NCBI GenBank assembly: GCA_017999615.1
Contig: JAGNLM010000001.1
Location: 550,739-614,738, forward strand
Length of the DNA: 64,000 nt
Direction: 5' to 3'
Origin: Gammaproteobacteria bacterium
Lineage (GTDB): Bacteria > Pseudomonadota > Gammaproteobacteria > JAABTG01
Part shown: positions 28,209 through 39,400 of the stretch, in pieces
Layout: each line of letters begins with the position of its first letter
Position numbering within the stretch: position 1 is the first letter of the stretch
The notes under the pieces: model-generated
The model's input: only the letters and a program-made list of their open reading frames with translations
Database searches by the model: none
Told to the model about the DNA's origin: nothing
Made by a program: the position numbers and the translations under genes

Positions 28209-29753
28209 CTGAGCCCGCGACTCCTCCGCTCGACCGCCCTCGTCGGACTGCTCACGACCGCGTCCAGGGTCCTCGGTTACATCCGGGACGTCTTCATCGC
28301 CACGCTTGGTGGCGCCGGCATCGGCACCGACGCGTTCTTCGTCGCCTTCCGTATCCCCAACCTGCTGCGCCGCCTGTTCGCAGAAGGGGCGTTCTCCCAG
28401 GCCTTCGTGCCGGTGATCTCCGAGTATCGTACCCGGCAGCCGGAGCCCGCCGTGCGCGAGTTGGTCGCGAGCGTCTCCGGCACCCTGGGGTTGGTGGTGC
28501 TCCTGGTCTCGATCGCAGGGGCCATCGCGGCGCCGCTCCTGGTGCTCGCCTTCGCGCCGGGCTTCCTCGACCAGCCGGAGAAGTTCTCCCTGGCCTCGGA
28601 GATGCTCCGCATCACGTTCCCGTACCTCTTCTTCGTGTCGCTGACCGCGCTCGCGGGCGGCGTCCTGAACACCTACGACCGCTTCGGGGTGCCGGCCGTG
28701 ACGCCGGCCTTCCTCAACCTCGCGATGATCGCGGCGGCGCTCTGGCTCGCCCCGCGCATGGACGAGCCCGTGGTCGCCCTCGCCTGGGGGGTGTTCGCGG
28801 GCGGGCTCGCCCAGCTCCTCTTCCAGTTGCCGTTCCTCTGGCGCCGGGGCTTCCTGGTCCGCCCGCGCCTCGGGTTCCGTCACGAGGGCGTGCGCCGGGT
28901 GATGCGCCTGATGCTGCCGGCGATCTTCGGGGTCTCGGTGGCCCAGGTGAGCCTGCTGCTCGACACGCTCCTCGCATCCTTCCTCGAGACCGGGAGCGTG
29001 TCCTGGCTCTACTACTCGGACCGTCTGCTGGAATTTCCCCTCGGGATCTTCGGCATCGCGCTTGGCACGGTGATCCTGCCGAGCCTGTCCCGGCGTTTCT
29101 CGGAAGGGGCGCACGAATCCTTCTCGGCCACGGTCGACTGGGCCCTGCGCTCCGTGCTGCTCCTCGGGCTGCCGGCCACCATCGGTCTCGGCCTGCTCGC
29201 GGGGCCGCTCCTCGCCACGCTCTTCCAGCACGGGGAATTCCGCTCGGCCGACGTCTACATGGCTCAGCTCAGCCTGGTGGCGTTCTCCGCGGGGCTCGTG
29301 GGGTTCATGGCGGTCAAGGTCCTGGCGCCTGCCTTCTACGCCCGCCAGGACACCCGCACGCCGGTGCGTGTGGCAGTGGTGGCGCTGGCGGCGAACATGG
29401 TCATGAACCTGATGCTCATCTTCCCCCTCGCACACGCGGGCCTGGCGCTCTCGACCTCCCTCGCGGGGTTCGTCAACGCGGGGCTCCTGTACCGGCTCTT
29501 GCGCTCCCAGGGCGTCTACCAGCCGGCCCCCGGCTGGCCGGCATTCCTCCTGCGGGTTCTCGCCGCCAACGTGGCGCTCGCGGGGCTGCTCTTCTTCGGC
29601 CCTGCCGAGACTGCGGTCTGGACCCACCTGACGGCCCGGTCCCGGCTGCTCGACCTCGGGCTCTGGGTCCTCGCGGGTGTCGCCGCCTATCTCGGCGCCC
29701 TCGCCCTGCTCGGTTTCCGCAAGCGCGACCTGCTTCCGAGTGCTCGTGTCTGA
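28209..29753 (+). CDS. murJ: Lipid II flippase MurJ, apparently starting at CTG
   Basis: Polytopic membrane protein of the MOP superfamily that flips lipid II during peptidoglycan synthesis. Homology to MurJ starts right at 28209: the translation includes TASRVLGYIRD, GTDAFFVAFRIPNLLRR and FAEGAFSQAFVPV, matching the E. coli N-terminus residue for residue. In this frame a TAA lies at 28161-28163, and no ATG, GTG or TTG occurs between it and the homologous N-terminus. The only usable codon is CTG at 28209, with GAGGT seven bases before it. The first conventional start, GTG at 28407, would delete about 66 essential residues. 514 residues from the CTG (E. coli 511). Confidence 0.92.
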   Translation: MSPRLLRSTALVGLLTTASRVLGYIRDVFIATLGGAGIGTDAFFVAFRIPNLLRRLFAEGAFSQAFVPVISEYRTRQPEPAVRELVASVSGTLGLVVLLVSIAGAIAAPLLVLAFAPGFLDQPEKFSLASEMLRITFPYLFFVSLTALAGGVLNTYDRFGVPAVTPAFLNLAMIAAALWLAPRMDEPVVALAWGVFAGGLAQLLFQLPFLWRRGFLVRPRLGFRHEGVRRVMRLMLPAIFGVSVAQVSLLLDTLLASFLETGSVSWLYYSDRLLEFPLGIFGIALGTVILPSLSRRFSEGAHESFSATVDWALRSVLLLGLPATIGLGLLAGPLLATLFQHGEFRSADVYMAQLSLVAFSAGLVGFMAVKVLAPAFYARQDTRTPVRVAVVALAANMVMNLMLIFPLAHAGLALSTSLAGFVNAGLLYRLLRSQGVYQPAPGWPAFLLRVLAANVALAGLLFFGPAETAVWTHLTARSRLLDLGLWVLAGVAAYLGALALLGFRKRDLLPSARV

Positions 29754-29827
29754 CGCGCGGGGGGCCCTATAATCGCACCCTTGCGCGGCCGCCGGCCGCG
29801 GCCCCTGGCTCCGATGCGGACCCTCCG

Positions 29828-30832
29828 GTGGAACTGATACGAGGACTGCAGAACCTGCGCCCACGGCACCGTGGGTGCGTCGTGACCATCGGGAATTTCG
29901 ACGGCGTGCACCGGGGTCACCGGGCGGTCATGGACCAGTTGGCGGCCCGCAGGGCCCAGTTCGGGCTGCCTTCGGTGGTCATGATCTTCGAGCCCCAGCC
30001 GCTCGAGTTCTTCCGGCCCGACCGGTCGCCCCCGCGGCTCACGCGCCTGCGCGAAAAGCTGAGCGCCCTCAACCTCGACATCGTGGACCGCGTGCTCTGC
30101 GTGCGGTTCGACGCGCAGTTCGCCGCCATCACGCCGGAGGAGTTCGTCGACCGCATCCTGGTGGACGGGCTCGCCGCGCGCTTCGTACTGGTGGGCGACG
30201 ACTTCCGCTTCGGGCAGGGGCGCTCGGGGGACTACGAGTGGCTGCAGGCCGCCGGGCGCCGGCACGGTTTCGACGTGGGTCAGCAGGCGACCTTCGTCAT
30301 CGACGGCAAGCGGGTCAGCAGCACCGCGGTGCGCGAGGCGCTCGGCAGCGGCGACCTGGAGCGGGCGGCGACCCTGCTGGGGTACCCCTTCGCCATCCAT
30401 GGCCGCGTGGCGCACGGTGACCGCCGGGGCCGCACGCTCGGCTACCCCACCGCGAACATCCACCTGCTGCGGCGCGCGGTTCCCCTGCTAGGCGTCTTCG
30501 CCTGTCAGGTGCGCGGCGTGGCGAAGCAGCCCGCGCCGGCCGTCGCCAACCTCGGCTACCGGCCCACCATCGCGGGCGGGCTCGCGGTGCCCATCCTGGA
30601 GGTCCACCTGCTCGATTTCTCCGGGAACCTGTACGGGCGCCACGTCCGGGTCGAGTTCCTGTTCCGGATCCGGGAGGAGCGCAAGTTCGATTCGTACGAA
30701 GAGTTGCGGGCCCAGATCGAGCGCGACGAGGCGCAGGCCCGCGCCTTCTTCGACAGCCCCGGCCGGGGGGGGCGTAGCCCAGCGGTAGAGACTGGAGAGA
30801 CGACGGCGTGGCCGACTACAAGAACACCCTGA
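29828..30832 (+). CDS. ribF: Bifunctional riboflavin kinase/FAD synthetase
   Basis: Converts riboflavin to FMN and FAD. N-terminal nucleotidyltransferase with [10 protein letters not shown] and [15 protein letters not shown]-terminal kinase domain with [15 protein letters not shown] and [10 protein letters not shown]. 334 residues. The last ~22 residues, after ARAFFDS, are arginine/threonine-rich, not family-like, and overlap the ileS start by 25 bases. DNA at 30766-30792 in this tail resembles a degenerate tRNA 5' half. GTG start. Confidence 0.96.
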   Translation: MELIRGLQNLRPRHRGCVVTIGNFDGVHRGHRAVMDQLAARRAQFGLPSVVMIFEPQPLEFFRPDRSPPRLTRLREKLSALNLDIVDRVLCVRFDAQFAAITPEEFVDRILVDGLAARFVLVGDDFRFGQGRSGDYEWLQAAGRRHGFDVGQQATFVIDGKRVSSTAVREALGSGDLERAATLLGYPFAIHGRVAHGDRRGRTLGYPTANIHLLRRAVPLLGVFACQVRGVAKQPAPAVANLGYRPTIAGGLAVPILEVHLLDFSGNLYGRHVRVEFLFRIREERKFDSYEELRAQIERDEAQARAFFDSPGRGGRSPAVETGETTAWPTTRTP

Positions 30833-33639
30833 ACCTGCCCCAGACGGCGTTTCCCATGCGGGGCAACCTCGCCCAGCGGGAGCCCGAGGCGGTCCGGCGC
30901 TGGACCGAGGGCGGGCTCTACCAGCGCCTGCGCGAGGGCCGCGCCGGCCGGCCCCGCTACGTGTTGCACGACGGCCCCCCGTACGCGAACGGCGACATCC
31001 ACATCGGCCACGCCGTCAACAAGGTTCTGAAGGACATCATCGTCAAGGCCCGCTCGCTGGACGGCCTGGACGCGCCCTACGTCCCCGGCTGGGACTGCCA
31101 CGGGCTGCCCATCGAGCTGCAGGTGGAGAAGAAGATCGGCAAGCCCGGGGAGCGGGTCGACGCCGCGGCCTTCCGGCGGGCCGCGCGGGCCTACGCCCGG
31201 GAGCAGGTGGAGCGCCAGCGTGCGGACTTCGTGCGTCTCGGTGTCCTCGGGGACTGGGAAAACCCCTACCTCACCATGGATTTCGCGGTCGAGGCGGACA
31301 TCATCCGTGCCCTCGGCCGGATCGTCGCGAATGGCCACCTGGACCGCGGCTACAAGCCCGTGCACTGGTGCACCGAGTGCGGCTCGGCACTCGCCGAAGC
31401 CGAGGTCGAATACGAGGACCGCACCTCGCCCGCCATCGACGTGCGCTTCCGCGTCATCGACGAGGGCTCCTTCCTGGACCGCCTGGAGCTCAACGCCGAT
31501 GCCGGGGGGGGGCCGATCTCGGTGCCCATCTGGACCACCACGCCCTGGACGCTTCCGGCCAACCAGGCGGTCGCGCTCAACCCGGACCTGGAGTACGTGC
31601 TGGTGCAGGTCACCACGCCCGCGGGACCGGAGCGGCTGGTGCTCGCCGAGGGACTCCTCGAGGCGTCGCTCGTCCGCTACGGCGTGGAGGACTACGCGAC
31701 GCTCGCCTTCGTGAAGGGCGCGGCCCTCGAGGGCACCGCGCTTCGCCACCCCTTCTACGACCGGCCCGTGCCCGTCATCCTCGGGGAGCACGTCACCCTG
31801 GATGCCGGCACCGGCGCCGTGCACACCGCCCCCGGGCACGGCCAGGAGGACTTCGTGGTGGGCGCCCGCTACGGGCTCGCGGTGGACAACCCCGTGGACG
31901 GTGAGGGCCGCTTCGTGCCCGGGACCGCGATCTTCGCGGGCGAGCACGTGCTCGCCGCGAACGACCACGTGGTCGCGGTGCTGCGCGAGCGCGGCGCGCT
32001 CCTGCACGTGGAGCCGTTCCGGCACAGCTACCCGCACTGCTGGCGGCACAAGACGCCCATCATCTTCCGCGCCACCCCCCAGTGGTTCATCAGCATGGAC
32101 CAGGGGGGGCTGCGCCGGCAGGCGCTGGAGGCTATCCGCGGCGTCGCCTGGGAGCCCGCGTGGGGCGAGGCGCGGATCACGGGGATGATCGAGAACCGCC
32201 CCGACTGGTGCATCTCGCGCCAGAGGACCTGGGGCGTGCCGATCCCGCTGCTGGTGCGCCGCGACACCGGGACGCTGCACCCCGAGACCCCGAGGCTCAT
32301 CGAGGAGGTGGCCCGTCGGGTCGAGAAGCAGGGGATCGAGGCCTGGTTCGAGCTCGACGCGGCGGAGCTGCTGGGCGCGGAGGCGGCCGAATACGAGAAG
32401 GTGCGCGACACCCTGGACGTCTGGCTCGACTCGGGCGTCACCCACTTCACGGTGCTCGAGCGCCGGGCGGGTCTCGCCTTCCCGGCGGACCTGTACCTGG
32501 AGGGATCGGACCAGCACCGGGGGTGGTTCCAGTCCTCGCTGCTTAGCTCCGTCGCGATGCGAGGCGTCGCGCCCTATCGGGCGGTGCTGACCCACGGGTT
32601 CACCGTGGACGCCGAGGGCATGAAGATGTCCAAGTCCCGCGGCAACGTCGTCGCACCCCAGGAGGTGGTCAACACGCTCGGCGCCGACGTGCTCCGGCTG
32701 TGGGTGGCCGCGACCGACTACCGTGCCGAGATGAGCGTTTCCGACGAGATCCTGAAGCGGATGTCGGACTCCTATCGACGGCTGCGCAACACCGCGCGCT
32801 TCCTGCTGGCCAACCTGAACGGCTTCGACCCCGCGCGCGACACCGTGTCGCCCCCCCGGATGCTGCCGCTCGACCGCTGGGTCGTGGACCGGGCCTGGCG
32901 CCTGCAGGAGCGGGTGCGCAAGGCCTACGAGGAGAACCAGTTCCACCTCATCTACCAGATGCTGCACAACTTCAGCACGGTGGACCTGGGGGCGTTCTAC
33001 CTGGACGTCATCAAGGACCGGCAGTACACGACGCGCGCGGACAGCCTGGCGCGCCGCTCGGCCCAGACCGCGATGTTCCACATCGCCGAGGCCCTCGTGC
33101 GCTGGCTCGCGCCCGTCCTGAGCTTCACCGCCGAGGAGATCTGGCAGCACCTGCCCGGCGTGCGCGAGGAGTCCGTGTTCCTGGCCACCTGGTACGAGGG
33201 GCTCTACCCGCTCGAGGACACCGAGATGGGGCCCGCCTTCTGGGACACGGTGATCGCGGTACGCGAGACGGCGCTGCGGGCCCTCGAGCCCCTGCGCGCG
33301 GGCGGCGAGATCGGGTCCTCACTCGACGCGGAGGTGAGCCTCTACGCCGAGCCCGGGCTGCGGCGGGAGCTCGCGAAGCTCGGCGAGGAGCTGCGGTTCG
33401 TGCTGATCACCTCGAGCGCCCACGTGTTTGCGGTGGAGGAGAAGCCCGAGACCGCGGCCACCCACGTCCTGCCGGGGAGCGGGGAGATCGGTGTCTCGGT
33501 CAGCCGGTCGCCCCACGGGAAGTGCGTGCGCTGCTGGCACCACCGGGAGGACGTGGGCAGTCACCCGGACCACCCGGAGCTCTGCGGGCGCTGCGTGGAG
33601 AACGTCGCCGGCGACGGCGAGAAGCGCCGGTTCGCCTGA
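30808..33639 (+). CDS. ileS: Isoleucyl-tRNA synthetase
   Basis: Class I aminoacyl-tRNA synthetase, 943 residues. The HIGH motif lies in [15 protein letters not shown] (residues 59-73) and the KMSKS loop in [12 protein letters not shown]. The CP1 editing domain includes [11 protein letters not shown], and the C-terminal zinc finger reads [11 protein letters not shown]...[11 protein letters not shown] start inside the ribF 3' end. The bacterial, E. coli-like form with a C-terminal zinc site. Confidence 0.98.
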   Translation: MADYKNTLNLPQTAFPMRGNLAQREPEAVRRWTEGGLYQRLREGRAGRPRYVLHDGPPYANGDIHIGHAVNKVLKDIIVKARSLDGLDAPYVPGWDCHGLPIELQVEKKIGKPGERVDAAAFRRAARAYAREQVERQRADFVRLGVLGDWENPYLTMDFAVEADIIRALGRIVANGHLDRGYKPVHWCTECGSALAEAEVEYEDRTSPAIDVRFRVIDEGSFLDRLELNADAGGGPISVPIWTTTPWTLPANQAVALNPDLEYVLVQVTTPAGPERLVLAEGLLEASLVRYGVEDYATLAFVKGAALEGTALRHPFYDRPVPVILGEHVTLDAGTGAVHTAPGHGQEDFVVGARYGLAVDNPVDGEGRFVPGTAIFAGEHVLAANDHVVAVLRERGALLHVEPFRHSYPHCWRHKTPIIFRATPQWFISMDQGGLRRQALEAIRGVAWEPAWGEARITGMIENRPDWCISRQRTWGVPIPLLVRRDTGTLHPETPRLIEEVARRVEKQGIEAWFELDAAELLGAEAAEYEKVRDTLDVWLDSGVTHFTVLERRAGLAFPADLYLEGSDQHRGWFQSSLLSSVAMRGVAPYRAVLTHGFTVDAEGMKMSKSRGNVVAPQEVVNTLGADVLRLWVAATDYRAEMSVSDEILKRMSDSYRRLRNTARFLLANLNGFDPARDTVSPPRMLPLDRWVVDRAWRLQERVRKAYEENQFHLIYQMLHNFSTVDLGAFYLDVIKDRQYTTRADSLARRSAQTAMFHIAEALVRWLAPVLSFTAEEIWQHLPGVREESVFLATWYEGLYPLEDTEMGPAFWDTVIAVRETALRALEPLRAGGEIGSSLDAEVSLYAEPGLRRELAKLGEELRFVLITSSAHVFAVEEKPETAATHVLPGSGEIGVSVSRSPHGKCVRCWHHREDVGSHPDHPELCGRCVENVAGDGEKRRFA

Positions 33640-33695
33640 GTGCGGCGGGTTGGCTGGACGCGGTGGTTTGGGTGACATGAGGCGGGTTGCCTGAC

Positions 33696-34181
33696 ATGCG
33701 TTGGCTCTGGGTCTCCGCGGTCGTCGTCGCGCTCGACCAGCTGAGCAAGTGGCTGGCAAGCACGCTGCTCGTGTTCCACGAGCCGCTGCCCCTCGTGCCG
33801 TTCGTGAACCTGACGCTCACCCACAACACGGGCGCCGCGTTCAGCTTCCTCAGTGAGGCCGGGGGCTGGCAGCGGTGGTTCTTTGCCGCGGTCGCCGCCG
33901 GGGTCAGCGTCGCGGTGGTGCTCTGGATGCGCCGCGTGCCGCGCGGCGAGTGGTGGGTCTCGGCGGCCCTCGCGCTGGTGCTCGGGGGGGCCATCGGCAA
34001 CCTGGGCGACCGGCTGGTCCTCGGCTACGTGGTGGACTTCCTCGACGTGTTCTACGGCCGCTGGCACTGGCCGGCCTTCAACCTGGCGGACTCGGCGATC
34101 ACCCTCGGTGTCGCGGTGCTGCTGGTGGACGCCCTGCGCGGGACGGGGCAGGGGCAGGGGGTGGGGGGCATCGCGGGGTGA
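33696..34181 (+). CDS. lspA: Prolipoprotein signal peptidase
   Basis: Inner-membrane aspartyl protease that cleaves prolipoproteins after lipidation. 161 residues and four membrane segments. The catalytic aspartates lie in the motifs GNLGDRLVLGYVVDF and FNLADSAITLG, and NTGAAFSFL is the other family signature. The ATG at 33696 is preferred; a TTG nine bases upstream is in frame. The 56-base gap after ileS is made of degenerate repeats of GGCGGGTTGCCTGACATG. Confidence 0.96.
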   Translation: MRWLWVSAVVVALDQLSKWLASTLLVFHEPLPLVPFVNLTLTHNTGAAFSFLSEAGGWQRWFFAAVAAGVSVAVVLWMRRVPRGEWWVSAALALVLGGAIGNLGDRLVLGYVVDFLDVFYGRWHWPAFNLADSAITLGVAVLLVDALRGTGQGQGVGGIAG

Positions 34182-34208
34182 ACCGCAGAGGCACAGAGGC
34201 GCAGAGGG
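34181..34208 (+). repeat. CCGCAGAG-type interspersed repeat, copy 1
   Basis: The string begins AACCGCAGAGGCACAGAGG and runs on through CGCAGAGGG. It abuts the lspA stop codon. Near-identical copies occur at 35793-35820 and, inverted, at 35879-35908. Confidence 0.75.
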
Positions 34209-34233
34209 TGATCGGTAGGGGTTGGGTTCAGCC

Positions 34234-34743
34234 GTGACGGCCGTCGACCGCGGGACGCCCGGCGAATACGGGACGCCCGGCGAATCCGGGACGGTCGTCG
34301 ACTACGGGGCCCGGGTGGTTCTTCGCTACCGGCTCTCGCTCGCCGACGGGACACTCGTGGACGCGAGCGAGGAGGGCGAGCCGCTCGTGCTCACGGTCGG
34401 CGACGGGACCCTGGAAGAGGGCCTCGAGGCGCTCCTGCTGGGCCTGGGGGCCGGCGCCCGGGCGACCTTCCATCTGGCGCCCGGGCAGGCGTTCGGTCTG
34501 CCGGACCCTGAGGCCGTCCACGTCCTGCCGCGGGCGGACTTCCCGCCGGGGATGGCGCTCGAGCCGGGAGCGGTGGTGGCCTTCACCGCCCCCTCGGGCC
34601 TGGAGGTCGCGGGCACGGTCCTGGAGGCGGGGGAGGGCGGGGTCCGGGTCGACTTCAGCCACCCGCTCGCCGGACGCTCGGTCGTCTTCGAGGTGGAGGT
34701 CCTGGAGGTCAGGGGGACGGAACCGCAGCCCGCGGGCGGTTGA
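34234..34743 (+). CDS. fkpB: FKBP-type peptidyl-prolyl isomerase, SlpA/FkpB family
   Basis: Cytoplasmic prolyl isomerase/chaperone of the SlpA type with the IF domain inserted in the flap. Core segments are [35 protein letters not shown] and the IF-domain part [13 protein letters not shown] chose the GTG at 34234 (169 residues). The first ~22 residues are encoded by 18-bp tandem repeats and are not part of the fold. It lies between lspA and ispH as in other gammaproteobacteria. Confidence 0.93.
   Translation: MTAVDRGTPGEYGTPGESGTVVDYGARVVLRYRLSLADGTLVDASEEGEPLVLTVGDGTLEEGLEALLLGLGAGARATFHLAPGQAFGLPDPEAVHVLPRADFPPGMALEPGAVVAFTAPSGLEVAGTVLEAGEGGVRVDFSHPLAGRSVVFEVEVLEVRGTEPQPAGG
34251..34293 (+). 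repeat. 18-bp tandem repeat in the 5' end of fkpB
   Basis: Unit CGGGACGCCCGGCGAATA, two full copies with one difference and a third partial copy. The period is a multiple of three, so copy changes would keep the frame; it encodes a disordered GTPGE-type linker. Confidence 0.8.
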
Positions 34744-34782
34744 GGGCGCGCGCCAGGGCCGGTGCCTCCCGGGCGTGGCCCC

Positions 34783-34827
34783 GAACGGCTCGGGAGAGAA
34801 CGACTCGGGACGGAACGGCTCGGGACG
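34783..34827 (+). repeat. 15-bp tandem repeat directly before ispH
   Basis: Three units of the form GAACGGCTCGGGACG with small differences, ending eight bases before the ispH ATG. They also stay in frame with ispH, so an upstream GTG at 34775 would add a Gly/Ser/Asn-rich leader. Confidence 0.8.
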
Positions 34828-34834
34828 GAACGCC

Positions 34835-35773
34835 ATGCAAGTCACTCTCGCCAACCCCCGCGGTTTCTGCGCCGGTGTCGACCGCGCCATCGCCATCGTG
34901 GAGCGGGCGCTGGACCGCTTCGGGCCCCCCGTGTACGTCCGCCACGAGGTCGTCCACAACCGTTACGTGGTGGACAGCCTGCGGGCCCGGGGGGCGGTCT
35001 TCGTGGACGACCTCGCCGAGGTCCCCGAGGGGGCCACCCTCGTCTTCAGCGCCCACGGGGTGCCCCTCGAGGTGCAGGAAGAAGCCGCGCGGCGCAACCT
35101 GCGGGTCTTCGACGCCACCTGCCCTCTGGTGACCAAGGTCCACAACGAGGTCGTCCGGTACCTGCGGGAGGGCTTCGAGGTCGTGCTGATCGGCCACGCC
35201 GGCCACCCGGAGGTGGAGGGCACGCTCGGTCAGGCGGCGGGCGCCGGAAAGGGCGCTGGCGCGATGCACCTGGTGGAGACCCCCGCCGACGTGGCGCAGG
35301 TCCACGTTCGCGACCCCGATCGGGTCGCCTACGTGACCCAGACCACGCTCTCGGTGGACGACTCCGCGGAGGTCATCCGCGCGCTGCGGGAACGCTTCCC
35401 CGCCATCGTCGGCCCCCGCAAGGACGACATCTGTTACGCCACCCAGAACCGGCAGAATGCCGTGCGCTACCTCGCCCGCCAGGCCGACGTGGTGCTGGTG
35501 GTCGGCTCGCGCAACAGCTCGAATTCCAATCGGCTGCGGGAGATCGCCGAAAAGGCGGGCAAGGCCGCCTACCTCGTGGACGGTCCCGAGGACGTGCGCC
35601 CGGAGTGGGTGGTGGGGCGTGCGGTGGTCGGCGTTACCGCGGGCGCATCCGCCCCGGAGAGCCTGGTGCAGGGGGTGGTCGCACGCCTGCGCGCCTGGGG
35701 CACGGAGCGGGTCGTCGAGGTGGAGGCAGAGCCCGAGGACGTCTCGTTCGGGTTGCCGCGGGAGTTGCTGTAG
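34835..35773 (+). CDS. ispH: 4-hydroxy-3-methylbut-2-enyl diphosphate reductase
   Basis: Last enzyme of the MEP pathway, an iron-sulfur enzyme making IPP and DMAPP. All three cluster cysteines are present: [11 protein letters not shown] (C12), [11 protein letters not shown] and [10 protein letters not shown]. The active-site [10 protein letters not shown] motif is also present. 312 residues from the ATG at 34835, which matches the family N-terminus; the in-frame upstream part is repeat-encoded and unlikely to be translated. Confidence 0.97.
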   Translation: MQVTLANPRGFCAGVDRAIAIVERALDRFGPPVYVRHEVVHNRYVVDSLRARGAVFVDDLAEVPEGATLVFSAHGVPLEVQEEAARRNLRVFDATCPLVTKVHNEVVRYLREGFEVVLIGHAGHPEVEGTLGQAAGAGKGAGAMHLVETPADVAQVHVRDPDRVAYVTQTTLSVDDSAEVIRALRERFPAIVGPRKDDICYATQNRQNAVRYLARQADVVLVVGSRNSSNSNRLREIAEKAGKAAYLVDGPEDVRPEWVVGRAVVGVTAGASAPESLVQGVVARLRAWGTERVVEVEAEPEDVSFGLPRELL

Positions 35774-35792
35774 GCGCCGGCTGGCGAGAGCG

Positions 35793-35908
35793 AACCGCAG
35801 AGACACAGAGGCGCAGAGGAAATAGGCATTTCGATGTGGGAAAAGGGGAAGTCCCGCTGCCTCCCCGTGCCCCTGGCATCTCTGCGTCTCTGTGTCTCTG
35901 CGGTGAAC
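35793..35908. repeat. Inverted pair of CCGCAGAG-type repeats
   Basis: Left arm AACCGCAGAGACACAGAGG plus CGCAGAG (35793-35820). The right arm (35879-35908) is its reverse complement with a few changes, ending TGTCTCTGCGGTGAAC. The spacer of about 58 bases has no gene. Together they fill the gap between ispH and pilE, which converge here, and would form a long hairpin in RNA. Confidence 0.75.
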
Positions 35909-35946
35909 AACCTCCTGCCGGTGCGGCGATGCCGCCAGCCTTCCGG

Positions 35947-36465
35947 CTAGCGCTCCCATGTGCGTTCGTTGTCGTCGATGGTGCCGTCGTGGTCCCGGTC
36001 CCAGCCCCGGCGGCCGGTGGAGTCAAGCTCCAGGAAGCCGTTGTCGGCCACCACGGTCCCGGGCTGGGGCGTGGCGCTCAGGGTGTAGCCGGTGGCGCCT
36101 GCTGCCTCGATCTTCAGGTTGTAGCGGCGGTTGGCCTCAGGCTCGTCCAGCGGCGAGTAGTCAGGGTGAAGGCCTGCGGTGAGCGGGTTCTTGCCAGCCA
36201 CTTCCCCGTAGGTGTTGTGGTCCGAGAACCACTGCTCCATCACCGCCGCCAGGCCGGTCAGGGCCCCCTGGGCGTCGGCCCGCGCCGCGCGGCGCACGTA
36301 CTCCGTGTAGGACGGGTAGGCGATGGCCGCGAGGATCCCGACAATCGCCACCACGATCATCAGTTCGATCAGGGTAAAGCCGGGAGGGGCCCGCCCTCTC
36401 GTCCGCCCTCGCGGCTCGTACGGCTTCGTGACGAGGGCGTGGCGCTCCTGGTTGGTGGTCGACAC
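35947..36465 (-). CDS. pilE: Type IV pilin-like protein PilE
   Basis: Minor pilin of the type IVa pilus. The prepilin motif is [19 protein letters not shown], with cleavage after G and E at +5, preceded by a basic leader of about 30 residues. GTG start at 36465 with AGGAG nine bases upstream; 172 residues. The C-terminus has [12 protein letters not shown], a calcium-loop-like aspartate pattern. Last gene of the pilus operon, five bases after pilY1; the same pilY1-pilE-ispH neighbourhood occurs in Pseudomonas. Confidence 0.92.
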   Translation of the reverse strand: MSTTNQERHALVTKPYEPRGRTRGRAPPGFTLIELMIVVAIVGILAAIAYPSYTEYVRRAARADAQGALTGLAAVMEQWFSDHNTYGEVAGKNPLTAGLHPDYSPLDEPEANRRYNLKIEAAGATGYTLSATPQPGTVVADNGFLELDSTGRRGWDRDHDGTIDDNERTWER

Positions 36466-36470
36466 GCGGA

Positions 36471-39400
36471 TCACTCCTGGAACCAGTAGGTCGGGACGGG
36501 TCCGAGGGAGAGCTCGGGGTTCACTGCCTCCACACCGCCCCCGACGCCGATGAGCAGGGTCACCCCCTCTTTCTGGAAGATCGGAACCGCACCCGACGGG
36601 ATGCCTGCGGCCAACTCGTACACCCGGTCCTTGACCGTGACCTCGTCCAGGGTGTCCCAGTTGAACTTCGGCTCCGCGTTGAGGACGTCGAGGCCGTAGA
36701 GGCGCCCCCCGCCCTCCATCAACTGACACACGTCCCCCAGCTGTGTGGGCTGAGGAGTGAAGGTCGTGAGGAAAAGTTTGCCTGCGAGCACGACCGGCGA
36801 GGAAAGCCCCTTCTCACCGGGCTGGGTCAAGCGCAGGTACCAACCCGCTGCGCTGCGCAACTGCGAGAGATTCGTGGTGCCTCCTGCCTCGACATCGTCC
36901 ACCTGGGTCGCGTCGAAGAGGTCACCGGCAGCGGCCGGTGGACCATCCAGGGGGCCCTGCAACGGGGCGCCCGAAATCAACGAGTTCGGCGAAGACTCTC
37001 CCGAAATCTTCCTCGGGTAGTCGTCCGCCAACCCGTCGCCGTTCCCGTCGACCATGGGGCTGTAGACGAAATCGCGGAAGGCGTAGAGCCGGTCGGCCAC
37101 CGCCTCGCTCAAGGGGTGCTCCCTGTCCCCACTCGCAATCGCGACCAGGTCGTAGCGTGAAACCCCCGAATACTTGCTGTCCAGCGCCTGCACGACATCC
37201 GGTGGATAGAAGAACTTGCGCTGGTCCTTCTGACTCTTGTCGCTGGAAACCGTCGCGAGCTTTCCAACGACCGCGCTGATGCCAGACTCCCCGGAAGCAG
37301 GGGCCAGATCGATGCGCCAGAGTTGGCCACCGGTGTCCCCGACGTAAATGCGGTCGGTGGCGCCGTCACCGTCGGAGTCCATGAGCGCCAGGTCCGAGGG
37401 AATCGGGTGCTGCATGTCCAGGACCTTGACGCCGGGTCCCGAGGAGTGAGCGGTGCCGCTGACCCAGAACTTGCGCTCGCCGGTCGCCGGGTCTGCGATG
37501 TAGACCGCGTTGCCCAAGGGGCTCCGACCGAAGGCAGTGTCCTGGGATTCGTGGTACCCCCCACCGAAGAGCAGGAACTCCCTGACCTCGCTCCCGCCCT
37601 GCGCGCCGCTGCCCACTCGCAACTTTGTGACCACCGGCTGCGACCACGTCTGGCCCAGACTCGGGTACTCGGCGCTTCCGCCGTCGATTCGCCAGAGGAA
37701 CGTGGGATAGGTGGGGCCGATGACGCCCGGCTGGGTGAGGGGGCTGCCGGGGGTCACGTCGAGGGCGAAGTAATGACTACCCCCGCGCCGCATGCCGAAG
37801 ATGATGCGCAGGAAGTCGCCGCTCGAGTCTCCGATCGTCCCGTCACCGTCTCCATCCCGCCTCCACGCCGTGGGGGTGCCGTCGATGCCGTACACGTGTT
37901 GGCCATTGGGGTTGGCGCGGAGCCGGGCCTGCATCGAGAGGGTCTCCGGCGGATAGAAGACCCATTCCTCCTGGCCGTTCTCCGCATCAATCATCCGCAA
38001 CCCGCCATCGTTCGTGCCGACGAAGAGCTTGACCACGGGTGCGGTGTCCGTGCCGCCGTAGGTCACTGCGAGCGGGCTCGAGTGCAAGGGGTCGCCAAAG
38101 CTGTAGCGGTCCTCGACCCTGTCTTCGTCTCCATCCTCGTCGTCCACGTCGACGCCCCGCACCCAATCGATCATCGCTTTGCGGGCGGCCGTGCTCGCAC
38201 TCGCCTCGAGCCCCAGCATCTCGTTCGTAATCGAGGAATTGGAGACGGTGACCCGGTGACTGAGGCCGGAGAGACCGTGGGAAGGGGGGGAGGTGACCAC
38301 GTGGGTCAGGACACGGCGGTCACCGCTGGGGGGACCTGCGCGGCCGGCGCCGCCTTCCTGGATCTCATTGCCGTCCCCGGAGCTCCAGAAACTACTGATG
38401 CCATCCTTGATGCGGCCATCAGGCCCGATGGCCTCCACGCCGTCGCGGTCCAGGATCTCACCGAGACTGCACTCCTTGGTGAAGACCCCACCAGGGCATC
38501 GGGTTGGGTCCGTCCGCAACTGGTATTTCTTGAGATTGCCGACCCAGCGGATACGGTCCGACGGCTCGAACAAAGACAGGTACACGTCGTTGCGGTGGTA
38601 GAGCTTGTTGAAGGTGTTCACCGAGACACTCGGAGCAGCGTACGACGTGCTGCGATTCAGAATGTCGAGAAAGAAGGACTTGAAGGTTTCAGTCAGATCG
38701 GCCGCCGTGGTGGCCGTGCGGAACTGCCCGCCGGACTCCTTTGCCAAGTCCTTGAGGAACTGGATGGCATGCGACTGCGCTGAATCGCTGGAGTCCAGGT
38801 TGAAGCCGATGGTGTAGGTCGAGACGGTCTGGTTGCCGGCCAGGGACGACAGTTGATCCTTCTCGTGGAGGAAACGCCCGAGGTCGATGCCGCACTCCTC
38901 GGAAGGCCCCGGAGGGGCGCTCGTGGTGACGGCCGTCCCATCGGAGAGCTTCGTCTCGCAGGACGACACGCCGGTCATCTTCCGCACGAGGTCCGCCGAA
39001 TGGTTGTTGTTCGCCTCCCCATCGGTCAGCAGGATGATGTAGTTCGAGCCGCACAGCTCCCGGATGGGGGAGACGTAACGGGCATTGCCCTCGATTTTCT
39101 CGGTGCGGCAGGCCTCGGCCCCAAGATTGGCGTCCGTGCACCCCGTCTCGCGGACGACCGTGCCGCCCTCGTAGGAAGACGGATGACTCAGTCGGGTGTT
39201 GAGGGTGACCGCGTCACCGTCCGTCCCATCCCCCCGGCGAGCGCCATGAACGACCCCCTCTTCCCGGTAATAACGGGCTGCCTCGTAGAGCGTGTCGACG
39301 ATCGGTGTCCAGCCGCCGTGTTGGAGTTCGGTGACCGTCTGCTTCAGGAGCTGCCGGACGCTGGCCGAAGACGCGCTGGAGGCGCCCTGCTTGGCCTCGT

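Noticed and set aside
30766..30796. A tRNA 5' half (GGCGTAGCCCAGCGGTAGAG) in the ribF 3' end, possibly joining the 3'-half-like string at 27758 as a split tRNA.
   Set aside because: The D-stem does not pair (GCCC against GAGA), the two pieces have no complementary junctions, and split tRNAs are not known in bacteria of this type. Chance or an old remnant is more likely.
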